This document shows, in pieces, positions 9,550 through 19,008 of a stretch of 64,000 nucleotides of DNA; positions within the stretch are counted from its first letter, which is position 1, and each line of letters opens with the position of its first letter. This DNA comes from Pseudomonas palmensis (GTDB lineage: Bacteria; Pseudomonadota; Gammaproteobacteria; Pseudomonadales; Pseudomonadaceae). The translations under genes were made by a program, and so were the position numbers. The stretch spans positions 1 to 64,000 of the forward strand of contig NZ_JAFKEC010000023.1 of the NCBI RefSeq assembly GCF_017848315.1. The letters run 5' to 3'. Under the pieces are notes generated by a model that had not been told where the DNA came from, did no database searches, and saw only the letters and a program-made list of their open reading frames with translations.

Positions 9550-10446
9550 ATGTCCATGCAATCCCAAGACATCATCAAGCGCTCGGCCACCAACGTGCTG
9601 ACCCCGGCGCCGCGTGCGCGCGACCACCAGGCCGAAGTGGCCAAGCTGATCGACGTGAGCATCTGCATCGGCTGCAAGGCCTGCCAGGTGGCCTGCAACG
9701 AGTGGAACGACCTGCGCGACGAGGTCGGCCACAACGTCGGCGTGTACGACAACCCGGCCGACCTGTCGGCCGAAACCTGGACGCTGATGCGCTTCGATGA
9801 AGTCGAAGATGAAAGCGGCAAGCTCGAATGGCTGATCCGCAAGGACGGCTGCATGCACTGCGCCGACCCGGGCTGCCTGAAGGCCTGCCCGCAACCGGGG
9901 GCGATCATCCAGTACGCCAACGGCATCGTCGACTTCCAGTCCGACCACTGCATCGGCTGCGGATACTGCATCGCCGGCTGCCCGTTCGATGTGCCGCGCA
10001 TCAGCAAGAAGGACAACAAGGCCTACAAGTGCACCCTGTGCGTGGACCGCGTGTCGGTGGGCCAGGAGCCGGCCTGCGTCAAGACCTGCCCCACCGGTGC
10101 GATCAACTTCGGCAGCAAGCAGGACATGCTGCACCAGGCCAGCGAGCGCGTGACCGAGTTGCAGGGCCGCGGCTTTGCCGGCGCCGGCATCTACGACCCG
10201 CAGGGCGTGGGCGGCACCCACGTGGTGTACGTGCTGCAGCACGCCGACAAGCCGCACCTGTACCACAAGCTGCCCACCGACCCGCGCATCAGCAGCGCCA
10301 TCCATGGCTGGAAGGGCTGGCTCAAGCCGGTGGCGGCCGTGGCCTTCTTCGCTACCCTGGCCGGCACCCTGTTCCACTACGTGGGCGTGGGGCCGAACGA
10401 GGTCGAGGAAGCCGACGAGAAACACGAGGAGGACACCCACGCATGA
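9550..10446 (+). CDS. fdnH: Formate dehydrogenase beta (iron-sulfur) subunit
   Basis: A 298-aa electron-transfer subunit carrying four [4Fe-4S] clusters in series: [35 protein letters not shown], and the split set CTLC with CVKTC. A single C-terminal membrane helix (about residues 262-285, [20 protein letters not shown]) anchors it in the inner membrane with the bulk in the periplasm, as in E. coli. It starts 13 bases after the alpha subunit and its stop overlaps the gamma start (ATGA). Confidence 0.95.
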   Translation: MSMQSQDIIKRSATNVLTPAPRARDHQAEVAKLIDVSICIGCKACQVACNEWNDLRDEVGHNVGVYDNPADLSAETWTLMRFDEVEDESGKLEWLIRKDGCMHCADPGCLKACPQPGAIIQYANGIVDFQSDHCIGCGYCIAGCPFDVPRISKKDNKAYKCTLCVDRVSVGQEPACVKTCPTGAINFGSKQDMLHQASERVTELQGRGFAGAGIYDPQGVGGTHVVYVLQHADKPHLYHKLPTDPRISSAIHGWKGWLKPVAAVAFFATLAGTLFHYVGVGPNEVEEADEKHEEDTHA

Positions 10447-11090
10447 ACAAGGACAAACTGATCCTGCGCACCCGCTTCATCGAGCGTGCCAGCCACTGGG
10501 TAATGGTGCTGTGCTTCCTTGCCGTGGCCCTGTCGGGGCTGTCGTGGTTCTTCCCGTCGCTCAACGGGCTCAACGCCGTGTTCGGCACCCCGCAGCTGGC
10601 GCGCATCCTGCACCCGTTCTTCGGGGTGGTGGTGTTCCTGCTGCTGGCGTTCCTGTTCGTGCGCTTCGTCAAGTACAACCTGCCCGAGCGTGAAGACCTC
10701 GCGTGGTTCAGGAACGTGCGCCAGGTGCTGGCCGGCGAGCACGAGCCGGCGCTGCAGATCGGCAAGTACAACGCCGGGCAGAAGATCCTGTTCTGGGGAA
10801 TCATGGGCCTGATCAGCGTGCTGCTGGTCAGTGGCGTGGTGATCTGGCGGCCGTACTTCGCGCCGTGGTTCAGCATCCCGTCGATTCGCATCGGCCTGCT
10901 GGTACACGCCATTGCCGGCATCTGCCTGATCCTGCTGATCATCGGCCATGCGTACCTGGCGTTCTGGGTCAAGGGTTCGATTCGCGGCATGGTCACCGGG
11001 TATGTGAGCCGCAGCTGGGCCAAGACCCACCATGACCGCTGGTACCGGCAGATCAGCAACAAGCAGAGCGGGAGTGGCAAGCAGCAATGA
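10443..11090 (+). CDS. fdnI: Formate dehydrogenase gamma (cytochrome b556) subunit
   Basis: A 215-aa inner-membrane di-heme cytochrome b that passes electrons from the beta subunit to quinone. Four membrane helices are visible ([77 protein letters not shown]), with His residues in or near helices 1, 2 and 4 (ASHWV, LHPFF, LVHAIAG, GHAY) as expected heme ligands. Both ends overlap neighbours by ATGA, giving tight translational coupling with fdnH and fdhE. Confidence 0.95.
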   Translation: MNKDKLILRTRFIERASHWVMVLCFLAVALSGLSWFFPSLNGLNAVFGTPQLARILHPFFGVVVFLLLAFLFVRFVKYNLPEREDLAWFRNVRQVLAGEHEPALQIGKYNAGQKILFWGIMGLISVLLVSGVVIWRPYFAPWFSIPSIRIGLLVHAIAGICLILLIIGHAYLAFWVKGSIRGMVTGYVSRSWAKTHHDRWYRQISNKQSGSGKQQ

Positions 11091-11977
11091 ACAGCATCCA
11101 GATGACCCCTGCCGAGCAGCGTAGCGCCGGCGTTGGCGAAATACCTGCCGTGCTGCTGCCGACCCTGGGCGAGCGCTACCGCCAGCGCGCCACCCGCCTG
11201 CGTCAGCTGGCCGAGGGGCACCCGATGGCCGACTACCTGCGGTTCGTGGCACAGGTGGCCGATGCCCAGCAGCAATTGCTCGAACGCCTGCCGCTACCGG
11301 CAACGCTGGTGAGCAGCCTGGCCGGGCGGGTAGCCGCCGGCAAGGCGCCGCTGGCCTGGGCCAGCCTGCCGCGCGATGCCTACTGGCAGCAACTGTTGCG
11401 CGGGCTTGGCGAGCACATCGAACACGCCACCCTGCAGGGCCTGTGTGCGCAGGGCGAGGCCGCCCTGGACGTGGCGGCCGATGCGTTGCTGGCAGGCCGC
11501 TTCAGCGAAATCGACAGCGGTCAGGCGCTGTTCCTGTGGGCCGCCCTGTCGCTGTACTTCACCCAGCTGGCGGCGCACCTGCCCGCCATCGGCAATGCCG
11601 GCGTGGGCGAGCAGCGCCAGCATTGCCCGGTGTGCACCGGGGCGCCGGTGGCCAGCGTGATCATGACCGGTGCCCAGGCCGGGCTGCGCTACCTGCACTG
11701 CGGGTTGTGCGAGAGCCGCTGGCACATGGTGCGGCTCAAGTGCAGCAACTGCGAAGAGACCGGCAGCCTGGACTACTGGTCGCTGGATACCCATGAAACC
11801 GCGATCAAGGCCGAGAGCTGCGACGACTGCCACAGCTACCTGAAGGTGTTCTACCCCGAGCACGAGCGCGACCTTGAGCTGGTGGCCGATGACCTGGCCT
11901 CGATCGCGCTGGATGCCGAGGTGGAGCGCCAGGGGTTCGATCGCAGCGGCGTGAACCCGTTTCTGTTCCCGGGCTAG
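11087..11977 (+). CDS. fdhE: FdhE, formate dehydrogenase accessory protein
   Basis: A 296-aa cytoplasmic protein required for maturation of formate dehydrogenases. It shows the FdhE zinc-ribbon-like Cys pairs in order: CPVC, CGLC, CSNC and CDDC. Length is close to the E. coli protein (309). Last gene of the operon. No selA or selB follows it, which fits a Cys rather than Sec alpha subunit. Its final bases overlap the stop of the convergent acetyltransferase gene. Confidence 0.93.
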   Translation: MNSIQMTPAEQRSAGVGEIPAVLLPTLGERYRQRATRLRQLAEGHPMADYLRFVAQVADAQQQLLERLPLPATLVSSLAGRVAAGKAPLAWASLPRDAYWQQLLRGLGEHIEHATLQGLCAQGEAALDVAADALLAGRFSEIDSGQALFLWAALSLYFTQLAAHLPAIGNAGVGEQRQHCPVCTGAPVASVIMTGAQAGLRYLHCGLCESRWHMVRLKCSNCEETGSLDYWSLDTHETAIKAESCDDCHSYLKVFYPEHERDLELVADDLASIALDAEVERQGFDRSGVNPFLFPG

Positions 11978-12426
11978 AGCGGGTACTGCATCAGCCAGTG
12001 TGATTTGCCCCAGGCCTGGAACTGCTCGAGGTACTGCCACCCCCGCTTGTGGTAGTACTCGGCGCGGTCGTGGGTGTGCAGGTAGAGGTGCGTGTGCCCC
12101 AGGGCCCTGGCCTTGGTGCAGATGCCCTCGATCAGCGTTTCGGCCAGGCCTTGGCCGCGGGCTTGCGGGCTGACGAACACGCAGGCCAGCCACGGGCTCA
12201 GGTCGGGCCGCAGGGGCAGGTCGTCGCGGGCCAGTGAAGCGCTGCCCAGCAGGTTGCCGTCATCCAGCGCCAGCAGGCTGTACAGGCTGCCGTCAGTCTG
12301 GCCATCGGCGAACTCCTGTTGCCATTGGGCCAGCGGTACGTCGGCGTATTCGTAGGCGAACTGCTCGTGCAGCCAGCGGGCCAGGGTATCGCTGTGGTGT
12401 GGGTGGTTGCTGAGCCAGTCGATCAT
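11974..12426 (-). CDS. GNAT family N-acetyltransferase
   Basis: A 150-aa protein with the GNAT acetyl-CoA signature VFVSPQARGQGLAETLIEGI (motif A, V-x-x-x-x-R-G-x-G) and a C-terminal HDRAEYYHKRGWQYL (motif B). The start at 12426 (MIDWLSNHPHH) is chosen because the frame upstream to 12495 is not family-like. Substrate unknown. Convergent with fdhE and divergent from the FAD monooxygenase. Confidence 0.88.
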   Translation of the reverse strand: MIDWLSNHPHHSDTLARWLHEQFAYEYADVPLAQWQQEFADGQTDGSLYSLLALDDGNLLGSASLARDDLPLRPDLSPWLACVFVSPQARGQGLAETLIEGICTKARALGHTHLYLHTHDRAEYYHKRGWQYLEQFQAWGKSHWLMQYPL

Positions 12427-12538
12427 GGGTGTGCTCTGGGCGTTGGGGGGATGCAAAGGTACACCGAATTGGATGAGGGGTGTGGCCACCTGCATCTACA
12501 CTTGTCAGTGCCACCGCACCTTCCCGGAGGACCGCGCC

Positions 12539-14062
12539 ATGCCCCACTCTGACGTCCTGATCATCGGCGCCGGGCCCACCGGCCTGGTCCTGGCCCTGTG
12601 GCTGAGCAAGCTGGGCATCTCGGTACGCATCCTCGACAGGACCAGCGCCGCCGGCACCACCTCCCGCGCGCTCGCCGTGCAAGCCCGCACCTTGGAGCTG
12701 TACCGCCAGCTGGACCTGGCCGACGCGGTCGTTGGCGCCGGCCACCAGGTGCCCGCCGCCAACCTCTGGGTCAAGGGCGAGCCCGCCGCACGCCTGCCTT
12801 TGGACAGCATCGGCGCCAACCTCACGCCCTACCCCTTTCTCGAAATCTACCCGCAGGACCAGCACGAGAACCTGCTGATCGAGCGCCTGCGCGGCCTTGG
12901 CGTGGAGGTCGAACGCAGCACCGAACTGCTCGGTTTCACCCAGCACGACACCACCGTCAGCGCACGCCTGCGCCTGCCCGACGGCAGCGAGCAAGACTGC
13001 GAGACGCATTACCTGGCCGGCTGCGACGGCGCCCATTCGGCCGTGCGCAACGGCCTGCATGTCGACTTCCCCGGCGGCACCTACCAGCAGCTGTTCTACG
13101 TGGCCGACGTGGATGCCAGCGGCCCGCCCATGAACGGCGAGCTGCACGTGGACCTGGACGAGGCGGACTTTCTGGCGGTGTTCCCGCTGGCCGGCACAGG
13201 CCGCGCGCGGTTGATCGGCACGGTGCGCGACGCACGCGCCGAACACCCCGAGCAACTGCGTTTCGAGGATGTCAGCCAACGTGCCATCGAGCACCTGCAA
13301 CTGCAGGTGCTCAAGGTCAACTGGTTTTCCACCTACCGCGTACACCATCGCGTGGCCGGGCATTTCCGCCAGCAGCGCGCCTTCCTGCTCGGCGACGCCG
13401 CGCACGTGCACAGCCCGGCCGGCGGCCAGGGCATGAACACCGGCATCGGCGATGCAATCAACCTGGCCTGGAAGCTGTGCAGCGTACTCAAGGGCAAGGC
13501 CCACGATGACCTGCTCGACAGCTACCCGGTCGAGCGCATGGCCTTCGCCCGGCGCCTGGTGGCCACCACCGACCAGGTGTTCACCTTCGCTACCGCCGAT
13601 GGCAGCATCGCCAACCTGTTGCGTACGCGCCTGGCACCGGTGCTGATACCGCGCATGGCGGCATTCGCCAAGGCGCGCAGCCTGCTGTTTCGCACGGTCT
13701 CGCAGCTGGGCCTGAATTACCGCCTGATGCCGCTGAGCTTCGGCAGCGCCGGCCATGTGCAGGGCGGCGACCGCCTGCCCTGGGTGGTCACGCAGGAACA
13801 CGACAATTTCAGCGCGCTGTCGCACCTGGGCTGGCAGGTGCACGTGTACGGCCTGGCCAGCAAGGAACTGAGCGCCTGGTGCGCCGCACGCCAGCTGCCA
13901 CTGCAGGTTTACCCCTGGTCGGCCGCCTGCACGGCCGCCGGCCTGGCACGCAACGCGCTGTACCTGCTGCGCCCCGACAGCTACGTGGCGCTGGCCGAAC
14001 CCTCGGCCTCCACCGCCGCCGTGGAGCGCTACTTCAGCGAGCGGGGCCTGCGCCCCTGGTGA
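12539..14062 (+). CDS. FAD-dependent aromatic-type monooxygenase (PheA/TfdB family)
   Basis: A 507-aa group A flavoprotein hydroxylase. The Rossmann FAD site is IIGAGPTGLVLALWLSKLG near the N terminus, the DG motif is GCDGAHSAVRNGL, and the GD motif is LLGDAAHVHSPAGGQGMNTG. A C-terminal thioredoxin-like region follows (GWQVHVYG). GGAGG eight bases before the ATG at 12539 marks the start. The family hydroxylates phenols or acts on polyketide-like and rifampicin-like substrates; this substrate is unknown. The convergent exporter next door might handle a related compound, which is speculation. Confidence 0.88.
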   Translation: MPHSDVLIIGAGPTGLVLALWLSKLGISVRILDRTSAAGTTSRALAVQARTLELYRQLDLADAVVGAGHQVPAANLWVKGEPAARLPLDSIGANLTPYPFLEIYPQDQHENLLIERLRGLGVEVERSTELLGFTQHDTTVSARLRLPDGSEQDCETHYLAGCDGAHSAVRNGLHVDFPGGTYQQLFYVADVDASGPPMNGELHVDLDEADFLAVFPLAGTGRARLIGTVRDARAEHPEQLRFEDVSQRAIEHLQLQVLKVNWFSTYRVHHRVAGHFRQQRAFLLGDAAHVHSPAGGQGMNTGIGDAINLAWKLCSVLKGKAHDDLLDSYPVERMAFARRLVATTDQVFTFATADGSIANLLRTRLAPVLIPRMAAFAKARSLLFRTVSQLGLNYRLMPLSFGSAGHVQGGDRLPWVVTQEHDNFSALSHLGWQVHVYGLASKELSAWCAARQLPLQVYPWSAACTAAGLARNALYLLRPDSYVALAEPSASTAAVERYFSERGLRPW

Positions 14063-14067
14063 GGTGC

Positions 14068-15261
14068 TTACGCCGGTTTGTCGGCGCCCAGCACCCCGGC
14101 ATAGCGGTAGGTGGTCACGCAACACAGCACCAGGCCGCTGACCGCGACCGCGCCGCCCACCAGGCCGATGTCGCCAAGGCCCATGTGGGTACTGACCAGG
14201 CTGCCCAGCAATGCCCCGCCACCGATGCCCACGTTGTACAGCCCCGAGAACATGGCCATGGCCACGTCGGTGGCATCGGAAGCCAGCACCAGTACCTTCG
14301 ATTGCAGGGCCAGGCTGAAACACATGATCGCCATGCCCCATACCATGCTCAGCGCGCAGAGCAGGGTCGGGTTGACTGCCAGCGGGGCCAGCAGCAACAG
14401 GCTCAGGGCGATGGCGCCGATGGCGCCAATCGCGAACCCCCGCGGGAAACGCTCGCTGTAGCGACTGAACAGGATCGAGCCGAAGATGCCCGCCCCGCCA
14501 TACAGCAACAGCAGGATGGTGGTCATTTCGCCGCTCATCGCCGCGACCTGCTGGCTGAACGGCTCGATGTAGCTGTAGGCGGTGAACTGCGCGGTGATGC
14601 CCAGCACCACCAACGCATACACCGAGAGCAGCGCCGGCCGCTTGAGCAGCATCGGCAGGCTGCGCAGCGAACCGGAGTTCTGGCTGGGCAGGCGCGGCAG
14701 CGAGCGCATCAGCCACAGCAACGTCAGTACCGAGACCCCGGCGATGCCCATGAAGGTGGTGCGCCAGCCCAGCGCCTCGCCCACCACTCGCCCCAGCGGA
14801 ATGCCCAGCACCATGGCCAGGGTGGTGCCGGTGGCCAGCACCCCGAGGGCCTTGGCCTGCTTGCCCGGCGGCGCCACCCGCACCGCCAGCGACGCGGTGA
14901 TGGCCCAGAACACCGCGTGGGCCAGTGCGATACCGATGCGGCTGAACAGCAGCATGCCGAAGCTGGTGGCCATGCTCGACAGCACATGGCTGGCAATGAA
15001 CAGCACGAACAGGAACGCCAGCAGCTTGCGCCGCTCGATGTTGCGGGTCATCAGCATCATCGGCAGCGAGGCCAGCGACACCACCCAGGCATAGATGGTC
15101 AGCATCAGCCCGACCTGGGCGGTGGGCATGTCGAAGCTGCGGCCGATATCGCTGAGCAGGGCCACCGGCACGAACTCGGTGGTGTTGAAGATGAATGCAG
15201 CCAGGGCCAGCGCGAAAACGCTGAGCCAGCTGCCATTACGGGTATCTGCGGGGTTGTTCAT
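14068..15261 (-). CDS. sotB: SotB-like sugar/drug efflux transporter (MFS)
   Basis: A 397-aa, 12-helix inner-membrane MFS exporter. Conserved stretches match E. coli SotB/YdeA closely: [59 protein letters not shown] and [20 protein letters not shown]. coli SotB exports arabinose and IPTG. An ATG at 15261 is preferred; an in-frame TTG at 15273 sits too close to the GGAG. It ends 5 bases from the convergent monooxygenase stop. Confidence 0.88.
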   Translation of the reverse strand: MNNPADTRNGSWLSVFALALAAFIFNTTEFVPVALLSDIGRSFDMPTAQVGLMLTIYAWVVSLASLPMMLMTRNIERRKLLAFLFVLFIASHVLSSMATSFGMLLFSRIGIALAHAVFWAITASLAVRVAPPGKQAKALGVLATGTTLAMVLGIPLGRVVGEALGWRTTFMGIAGVSVLTLLWLMRSLPRLPSQNSGSLRSLPMLLKRPALLSVYALVVLGITAQFTAYSYIEPFSQQVAAMSGEMTTILLLLYGGAGIFGSILFSRYSERFPRGFAIGAIGAIALSLLLLAPLAVNPTLLCALSMVWGMAIMCFSLALQSKVLVLASDATDVAMAMFSGLYNVGIGGGALLGSLVSTHMGLGDIGLVGGAVAVSGLVLCCVTTYRYAGVLGADKPA

Positions 15262-15560
15262 CGGACGGGGCAAGGCTCCGGGGCGGGCGCGTCAGACGCG
15301 ACCCTGGGTTCAATGAAACCTGCGCGGCAAAAGGCGCGCAGGCAAAAGCCACCCCTGGGCCGGCGGCCTGGGTGTTGCGCTGCAGAAGGTTGTTATAGGT
15401 AGGTGCGGGTCGCAGGCCCGATGGTACGTCATGCGTCGGGGGGGCGACAATAACGCTCGCCGCGCCGCGCCGGCCCCACCGATGAAACTTGCCACGGACA
15501 TGCAGTGTCTTTGTCATGAGCCCGTAGTAGTGCAAAGCCTGACAAGGGCTGCAGCATTGT

Positions 15561-15596
15561 CCGATGGTCAGGGTTTACCGACACACGCCTAATCGG
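15561..15596 (+). repeat. Upstream block, copy 1 (shared with 16415-16450)
   Basis: CCGATGG at 15561-15567 and GCCTAATCGG at 15587-15596 recur at 16415-16421 and 16441-16450 with the same 19-base spacing, each about 30-35 bases before the next start codon. The block was duplicated with the coding region and may hold shared promoter or leader signals. Confidence 0.6.
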
Positions 15597-15630
15597 GGTC
15601 CCTTGAGTACCGGATCTGCCAGGAGGCCGT

Positions 15631-16344
15631 ATGCGCCTAGTTTCGCAACTGCTCCAACGTCTCAGACAAAAAGGCCTGCGTCGCGCCTTGCGCCCGCTAT
15701 GGCAACGCCACGTGTTCCAGCACTGGCAACTGGTGTGGCTGGACCGCGACCCGTTGGCCAGGGTGCCTCGACAACGCACCCGCCCCTGCCCTCCCGTGCG
15801 GCTCGTCCAGATCACCCCGAGCAACACCGACGCGTTCGCGCGCCATTTCCCCGGCCAGTTGCAGGCCATGAACGACCTTGCACGCGAAGGCCACACCGGC
15901 CACATGTACCTGGACGAAGCCGGTGACGCGGTGGCGATGGTGTGGGCCAGCACCCGTGACTATCACGACCGGCACTACTACGGCTGCACCTTCCCGGTAC
16001 AGCCCGGCGAATACTTCCAGTTCGCCGGCGAAGTCGAGCGCGCCTACTTCGGCACCGGCCTGTCCACGCGGGTACAGACCGAGCTGTGGGAGGCCATGCT
16101 CGCCAAAGGCTGCACGCGCATCGTGGTGGTGGTGGCGCTGGACAACGCACAGGCAGTCAAGATGCACCTGCACCTGGACTACCACGAACAGGGTCGCATC
16201 ACCCACGCGTACAGGTTCTTCGGGCGCTGGTACTTCTCCTGCGTGACCCACTACAGCGGCTCACGCCTGGCCCACCTGGCCCCGCGAGCCAGACGCAAGG
16301 CCGACAGCGAGCCGGCGCCGCAGCTGCACGACACCGACGCCTGA
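15631..16344 (+). CDS. GNAT-like protein, tandem copy 1 of 3
   Basis: A 237-aa soluble protein with AGGAGG four bases before its ATG. The N terminus is basic (RLRQKGLRRALRPLWQRH). The body carries REGHTGHMYLDEAGDAVAM, RHYYGCTFPVQPGEYFQFAG and AYFGTGLS. The C-terminal IVVVVALDNAQAVKMHLHLD resembles GNAT motif B, where an Asn precedes a helix and a Gly/Asp-type turn. The acetyl-CoA loop of classical GNATs is not obvious, so acetyltransferase activity is inferred from fold resemblance only. Two further paralogues follow in the same direction. Substrate and role unknown. Confidence 0.75.
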   Translation: MRLVSQLLQRLRQKGLRRALRPLWQRHVFQHWQLVWLDRDPLARVPRQRTRPCPPVRLVQITPSNTDAFARHFPGQLQAMNDLAREGHTGHMYLDEAGDAVAMVWASTRDYHDRHYYGCTFPVQPGEYFQFAGEVERAYFGTGLSTRVQTELWEAMLAKGCTRIVVVVALDNAQAVKMHLHLDYHEQGRITHAYRFFGRWYFSCVTHYSGSRLAHLAPRARRKADSEPAPQLHDTDA

Positions 16345-16414
16345 GCGCCTACGCCCCGGGTTGCAAGGTCATGCAGCGCGCATGACCTTCAGCTTACCGG
16401 GGCTGTAGAGAAGG

Positions 16415-16450
16415 CCGATGGCATGCAACTGCCGGTGGACGCCTAATCGG
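16415..16450 (+). repeat. Upstream block, copy 2
   Basis: Second copy of the CCGATGG / GCCTAATCGG block, ending 31 bases before the start of tandem copy 2. The 19 bases between the two conserved words are mostly diverged, so the words rather than the whole stretch are retained. Confidence 0.6.
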
Positions 16451-16481
16451 AGCTCCTGGAATAAAACCTGTCGGAGTTCTC

Positions 16482-17174
16482 ATGCAATTGATCGAAATCG
16501 CCCACCAGCGCATCAGACAAAAAGGCTTGCTGCGTGCGCTTCGCCCGCTGTGGCGCCGCTACATCTTCTCGCACTGGCAACTGGTGTGGTTGCAGCGCAG
16601 CCCCCTTGCGCCCGTCGCCGCGCAACGCAGGCGCACCTGCCCGCCAGTGCGCCTGGTAGCGATAACACCCCACAATACCGAGGCCTTCAGCCGTTACTTC
16701 CCTGGCCAGGTGCAGGCCATGACCGACCTCGCCGAACAGGGCCACACCGGCCACATGTACGTGGACAGCCACGGCAACGCGGTGGCGATGGTGTGGGCCA
16801 GCACCCGCGATTACCACGACCGCCATTACTACGGCTGCACCTTCCCGGTGCAGCCGGGCGAATACTTCCAGTTTGCCGGGGAAGTCGACCGCGCCTACTT
16901 CGGTACAGGCCTGTCGACCCAGGCCCAGCTCGACCTGTGGTCCGCCATGCTGGCCAAGGGGTGTACGCGCATCGTCAATGTGGTGGCGCTGGACAACGTG
17001 CAGGCGGTGAAGATGCACCTGCAGCTGGATTATCAGGAACAGGGTCGCATCACCCACGCCTACAGAGTGTTCGGTTGCTGGCGGTTCTCGCGCACCACCC
17101 ACTACAGCGGCAAGCGCCTCGCTCACCTGGCGCCGCGGGCCCGGCCACGGACCCCTGACACCTTCATCGCCTGA
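16482..17174 (+). CDS. GNAT-like protein, tandem copy 2 of 3
   Basis: A 230-aa protein, the closest relative of copy 1. RIRQKGLLRALRPLWRRY, ASTRDYHDRHYYGCTFPVQP, GEYFQFAGEV and KGCTRI are the same or nearly so, while the start of the protein and the region around residue 50 differ. GGAG lies five bases before the ATG. Together with the duplicated upstream block this marks a recent tandem duplication. No function is recognised beyond GNAT-like fold features (VALDNVQAVKMHLQLDY). Confidence 0.75.
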   Translation: MQLIEIAHQRIRQKGLLRALRPLWRRYIFSHWQLVWLQRSPLAPVAAQRRRTCPPVRLVAITPHNTEAFSRYFPGQVQAMTDLAEQGHTGHMYVDSHGNAVAMVWASTRDYHDRHYYGCTFPVQPGEYFQFAGEVDRAYFGTGLSTQAQLDLWSAMLAKGCTRIVNVVALDNVQAVKMHLQLDYQEQGRITHAYRVFGCWRFSRTTHYSGKRLAHLAPRARPRTPDTFIA

Positions 17175-17319
17175 GCAGAACCGCGCCTTGATTCAGGCGC
17201 CATTAAATCGTCAAAAAAGCGTCAGACCTTTCCGATCAACTGCTCTATGCCGGTAACCTCCGGTGTAGAGCGGTTCACCCTTGTTACACATATTTTGAAA
17301 CAACCGCTGCGATGGCTTT

Positions 17320-17350
17320 TTGACACGCCGTCAAAACGCTGGGCTATACC
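17320..17350 (+). promoter_or_regulatory. Candidate promoter of tandem copy 3
   Basis: TTGACA at 17320-17325 and CTATACC at 17344-17350 (TATACC 17345-17350) are 19 bases apart, near sigma70/sigmaS form; CTATACC resembles the sigmaS -10. It lies about 60 bases before the copy 3 start. Copies 1 and 2 lack this element. Confidence 0.4.
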
Positions 17351-17408
17351 ATGAAAAAGATTTCATCAAACCCACCGTTTCATCCGCCCTATCCGGCAAG
17401 GAGGCACC

Positions 17409-18098
17409 ATGGGTGCTTTGCAGAACGTGCGCGACAAGATCAGAAGAAAAGGCCTGCGCCGCGTCGCCAGAACCCTCTGGGAACGCCATGTGTTCTATCA
17501 CTGGGAACTGCTGTGGATGGAGCGCGACCTGGTCAGTGCGGTACCGCCGCACAACCTGCGACCGCACAAGCCGGTGCGCCTGGTGACCATCACCGAGGAC
17601 AACGCCGTCGCCTTTGCCCGCCACTTCGGCGACCGTGTGCAAACCATGGCCGAGCTTGCCCGCGAAGGCCACACCGGGCACATGTACCTGGACGATGCCG
17701 ACAATGCGGTGGCGTTCATCTGGGGCAGCAAGCGCGACTACCTGGACCGTCACTATTACGGCTGCACCTTCCCGGTCAAGGAGGGCGAGTTCTTCGAGTT
17801 CGGCGGCGAGATGACCCCGTCGTACTTCGGCACCAGGCTGTCGGTGGATGCCCAGGTCAACCTGTGGGCGGCCATGCAGGCCCAGGGCTGCAACAAGGTG
17901 GTGGACGTGGTCGAGACGCACAACGTACCGGCCATGAAGCTGCACCTGCGCATGGGTTATCACGAACAGGGGCGCGTGGCGCACGTGTACTGCCTGTTCG
18001 GGCGCTGGAAGTTCTTCCGCGAGACCACCTACAGCGGTTCACGCCTGGAACAGCTGCGCAAGCCGCGGGCAGTCAAGACAGCCGCCGCACCGGCATGA
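17409..18098 (+). CDS. GNAT-like protein, tandem copy 3 of 3
   Basis: A 229-aa paralogue, more diverged than copies 1 and 2. KIRRKGLRRVARTLWERH, REGHTGHMYLDDADNAVAF, DRHYYGCTFPVKEGEFFEFG and ETHNVPAMKLHLRMGYHEQG match the same blocks; the Gly in RMGYHEQG makes the GNAT motif B (lGF.E) clearer here than in the other two. AAGGAGG lies five bases before the ATG. It has its own upstream region with a candidate promoter, unlike the shared block of copies 1 and 2. Function unknown. Confidence 0.75.
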   Translation: MGALQNVRDKIRRKGLRRVARTLWERHVFYHWELLWMERDLVSAVPPHNLRPHKPVRLVTITEDNAVAFARHFGDRVQTMAELAREGHTGHMYLDDADNAVAFIWGSKRDYLDRHYYGCTFPVKEGEFFEFGGEMTPSYFGTRLSVDAQVNLWAAMQAQGCNKVVDVVETHNVPAMKLHLRMGYHEQGRVAHVYCLFGRWKFFRETTYSGSRLEQLRKPRAVKTAAAPA

Positions 18099-18351
18099 AC
18101 CTGCCAGCCCCTGCGCCCGCGCTGCGGGTGCAGGGGCCTGCTCGACACCCCTGCTCAACCCCGCATCTACCCGCCCTGCGCGGCGCTTGACCGTACCTGG
18201 AGCGCATGCAAGCATCCGCCGGCCATAACGCCCACGAATGCAGTCAGAGACGAATGCCCCGGGATGAAGATTCCATTGCAGATCCACGCATTGAAGACGC
18301 TCGCCTGGCAGGCCGGGTGCTGCACGGAACGACGATGGCGCGAGAGAGTCT

Positions 18352-18374
18352 AGGCATTGGCATTACCAATGCCT
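18352..18374. promoter_or_regulatory. Perfect inverted repeat before hemO
   Basis: AGGCATTGG (18352-18360) and CCAATGCCT (18366-18374) are perfect complements with a 5-base spacer CATTA, 27 bases before the hemO ATG. It does not resemble a Fur box and has no T-tract. Candidate operator or leader hairpin. The rest of the 303-base gap from 18099 shows no gene. Confidence 0.5.
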
Positions 18375-18401
18375 GCTCACTGCCGACATGAGACCCCGAC
18401 C

Positions 18402-18989
18402 ATGAATGCCCCCGCCTCCCCTGCGCCCGAACCCGGCCGCTGCCAACGCCTCAAGGCCGCCAGCCGCCGCGAGCACGACAGTGTCGATACGCTGGTGATG
18501 GGCGTTCGACCGTTCGAGAGCCGCGAGCGCTATGCATTGTTTCTGCAGGTGCAGCACCGCTTTCATGGCAGCCTTCAAGCCTTGTATGGCGATGCGCAGT
18601 TGAACCGCACATTGCCCGGGCTGGCGGCGCTGTCGCGGTTCGAGGCAGTGCAGGCCGATCTGCGCGACCTTGGCCTGCCGGTGCCCGGTGTACCAACACC
18701 TGTGCAGCTGTCTGCGCCAGCTGAAGCACTGGGCTGGCTGTACTGCAGCGAGGGCTCGAACCTGGGGGCGGCGTTTCTGTTCAGGCAGACCCAGCAACTG
18801 GGGCTGGACGCGCAGCGTGGCGCCCGGCATCTGGCGCCGCACCCGGACGGGCGTGCGCTGCAGTGGCGCCAGTTCGTGGGGTTGATCGATGCACTGGTGC
18901 TGAGTGAGGAACAGGAGCGCCAGGCGGTGGATGGGGCGCTGGCGGCGTTCGAGTTCTATCGCAGCAGCGTGCGCGACATTTTCGGCTGA
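18402..18989 (+). CDS. hemO: Biliverdin-producing heme oxygenase
   Basis: A 195-aa cytoplasmic enzyme that opens heme to biliverdin, CO and iron. It resembles P. aeruginosa HemO/PigA over its length: RLKAASRREHDSVDTLV with the proximal heme ligand His25, then EALGWLYCSEGSNLGAAFLF with the distal-helix glycines, then ARHLAPHPDGRALQWRQFV. The ATG at 18402 fits the family length (PigA is 198 aa). No bacteriophytochrome or heme-uptake receptor is adjacent, so whether it serves iron acquisition or bilin supply is open. A perfect inverted repeat precedes it. Confidence 0.87.
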   Translation: MNAPASPAPEPGRCQRLKAASRREHDSVDTLVMGVRPFESRERYALFLQVQHRFHGSLQALYGDAQLNRTLPGLAALSRFEAVQADLRDLGLPVPGVPTPVQLSAPAEALGWLYCSEGSNLGAAFLFRQTQQLGLDAQRGARHLAPHPDGRALQWRQFVGLIDALVLSEEQERQAVDGALAAFEFYRSSVRDIFG

Positions 18990-19008
18990 GGCCTGTGGCG
19001 ACGTCTTC

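Noticed and set aside
6591..10019. A 1142-codon open frame antisense to the formate dehydrogenase genes
   Set aside because: It mirrors GC-rich codon structure of fdnG/fdnH, has a biased Val/Ala/Gly/His composition, no family motif and no ribosome site. The plus-strand genes are certain.
12293..14716. An 807-codon open frame antisense to the monooxygenase and overlapping the exporter gene
   Set aside because: It overlaps three well-supported genes and shows no motif.
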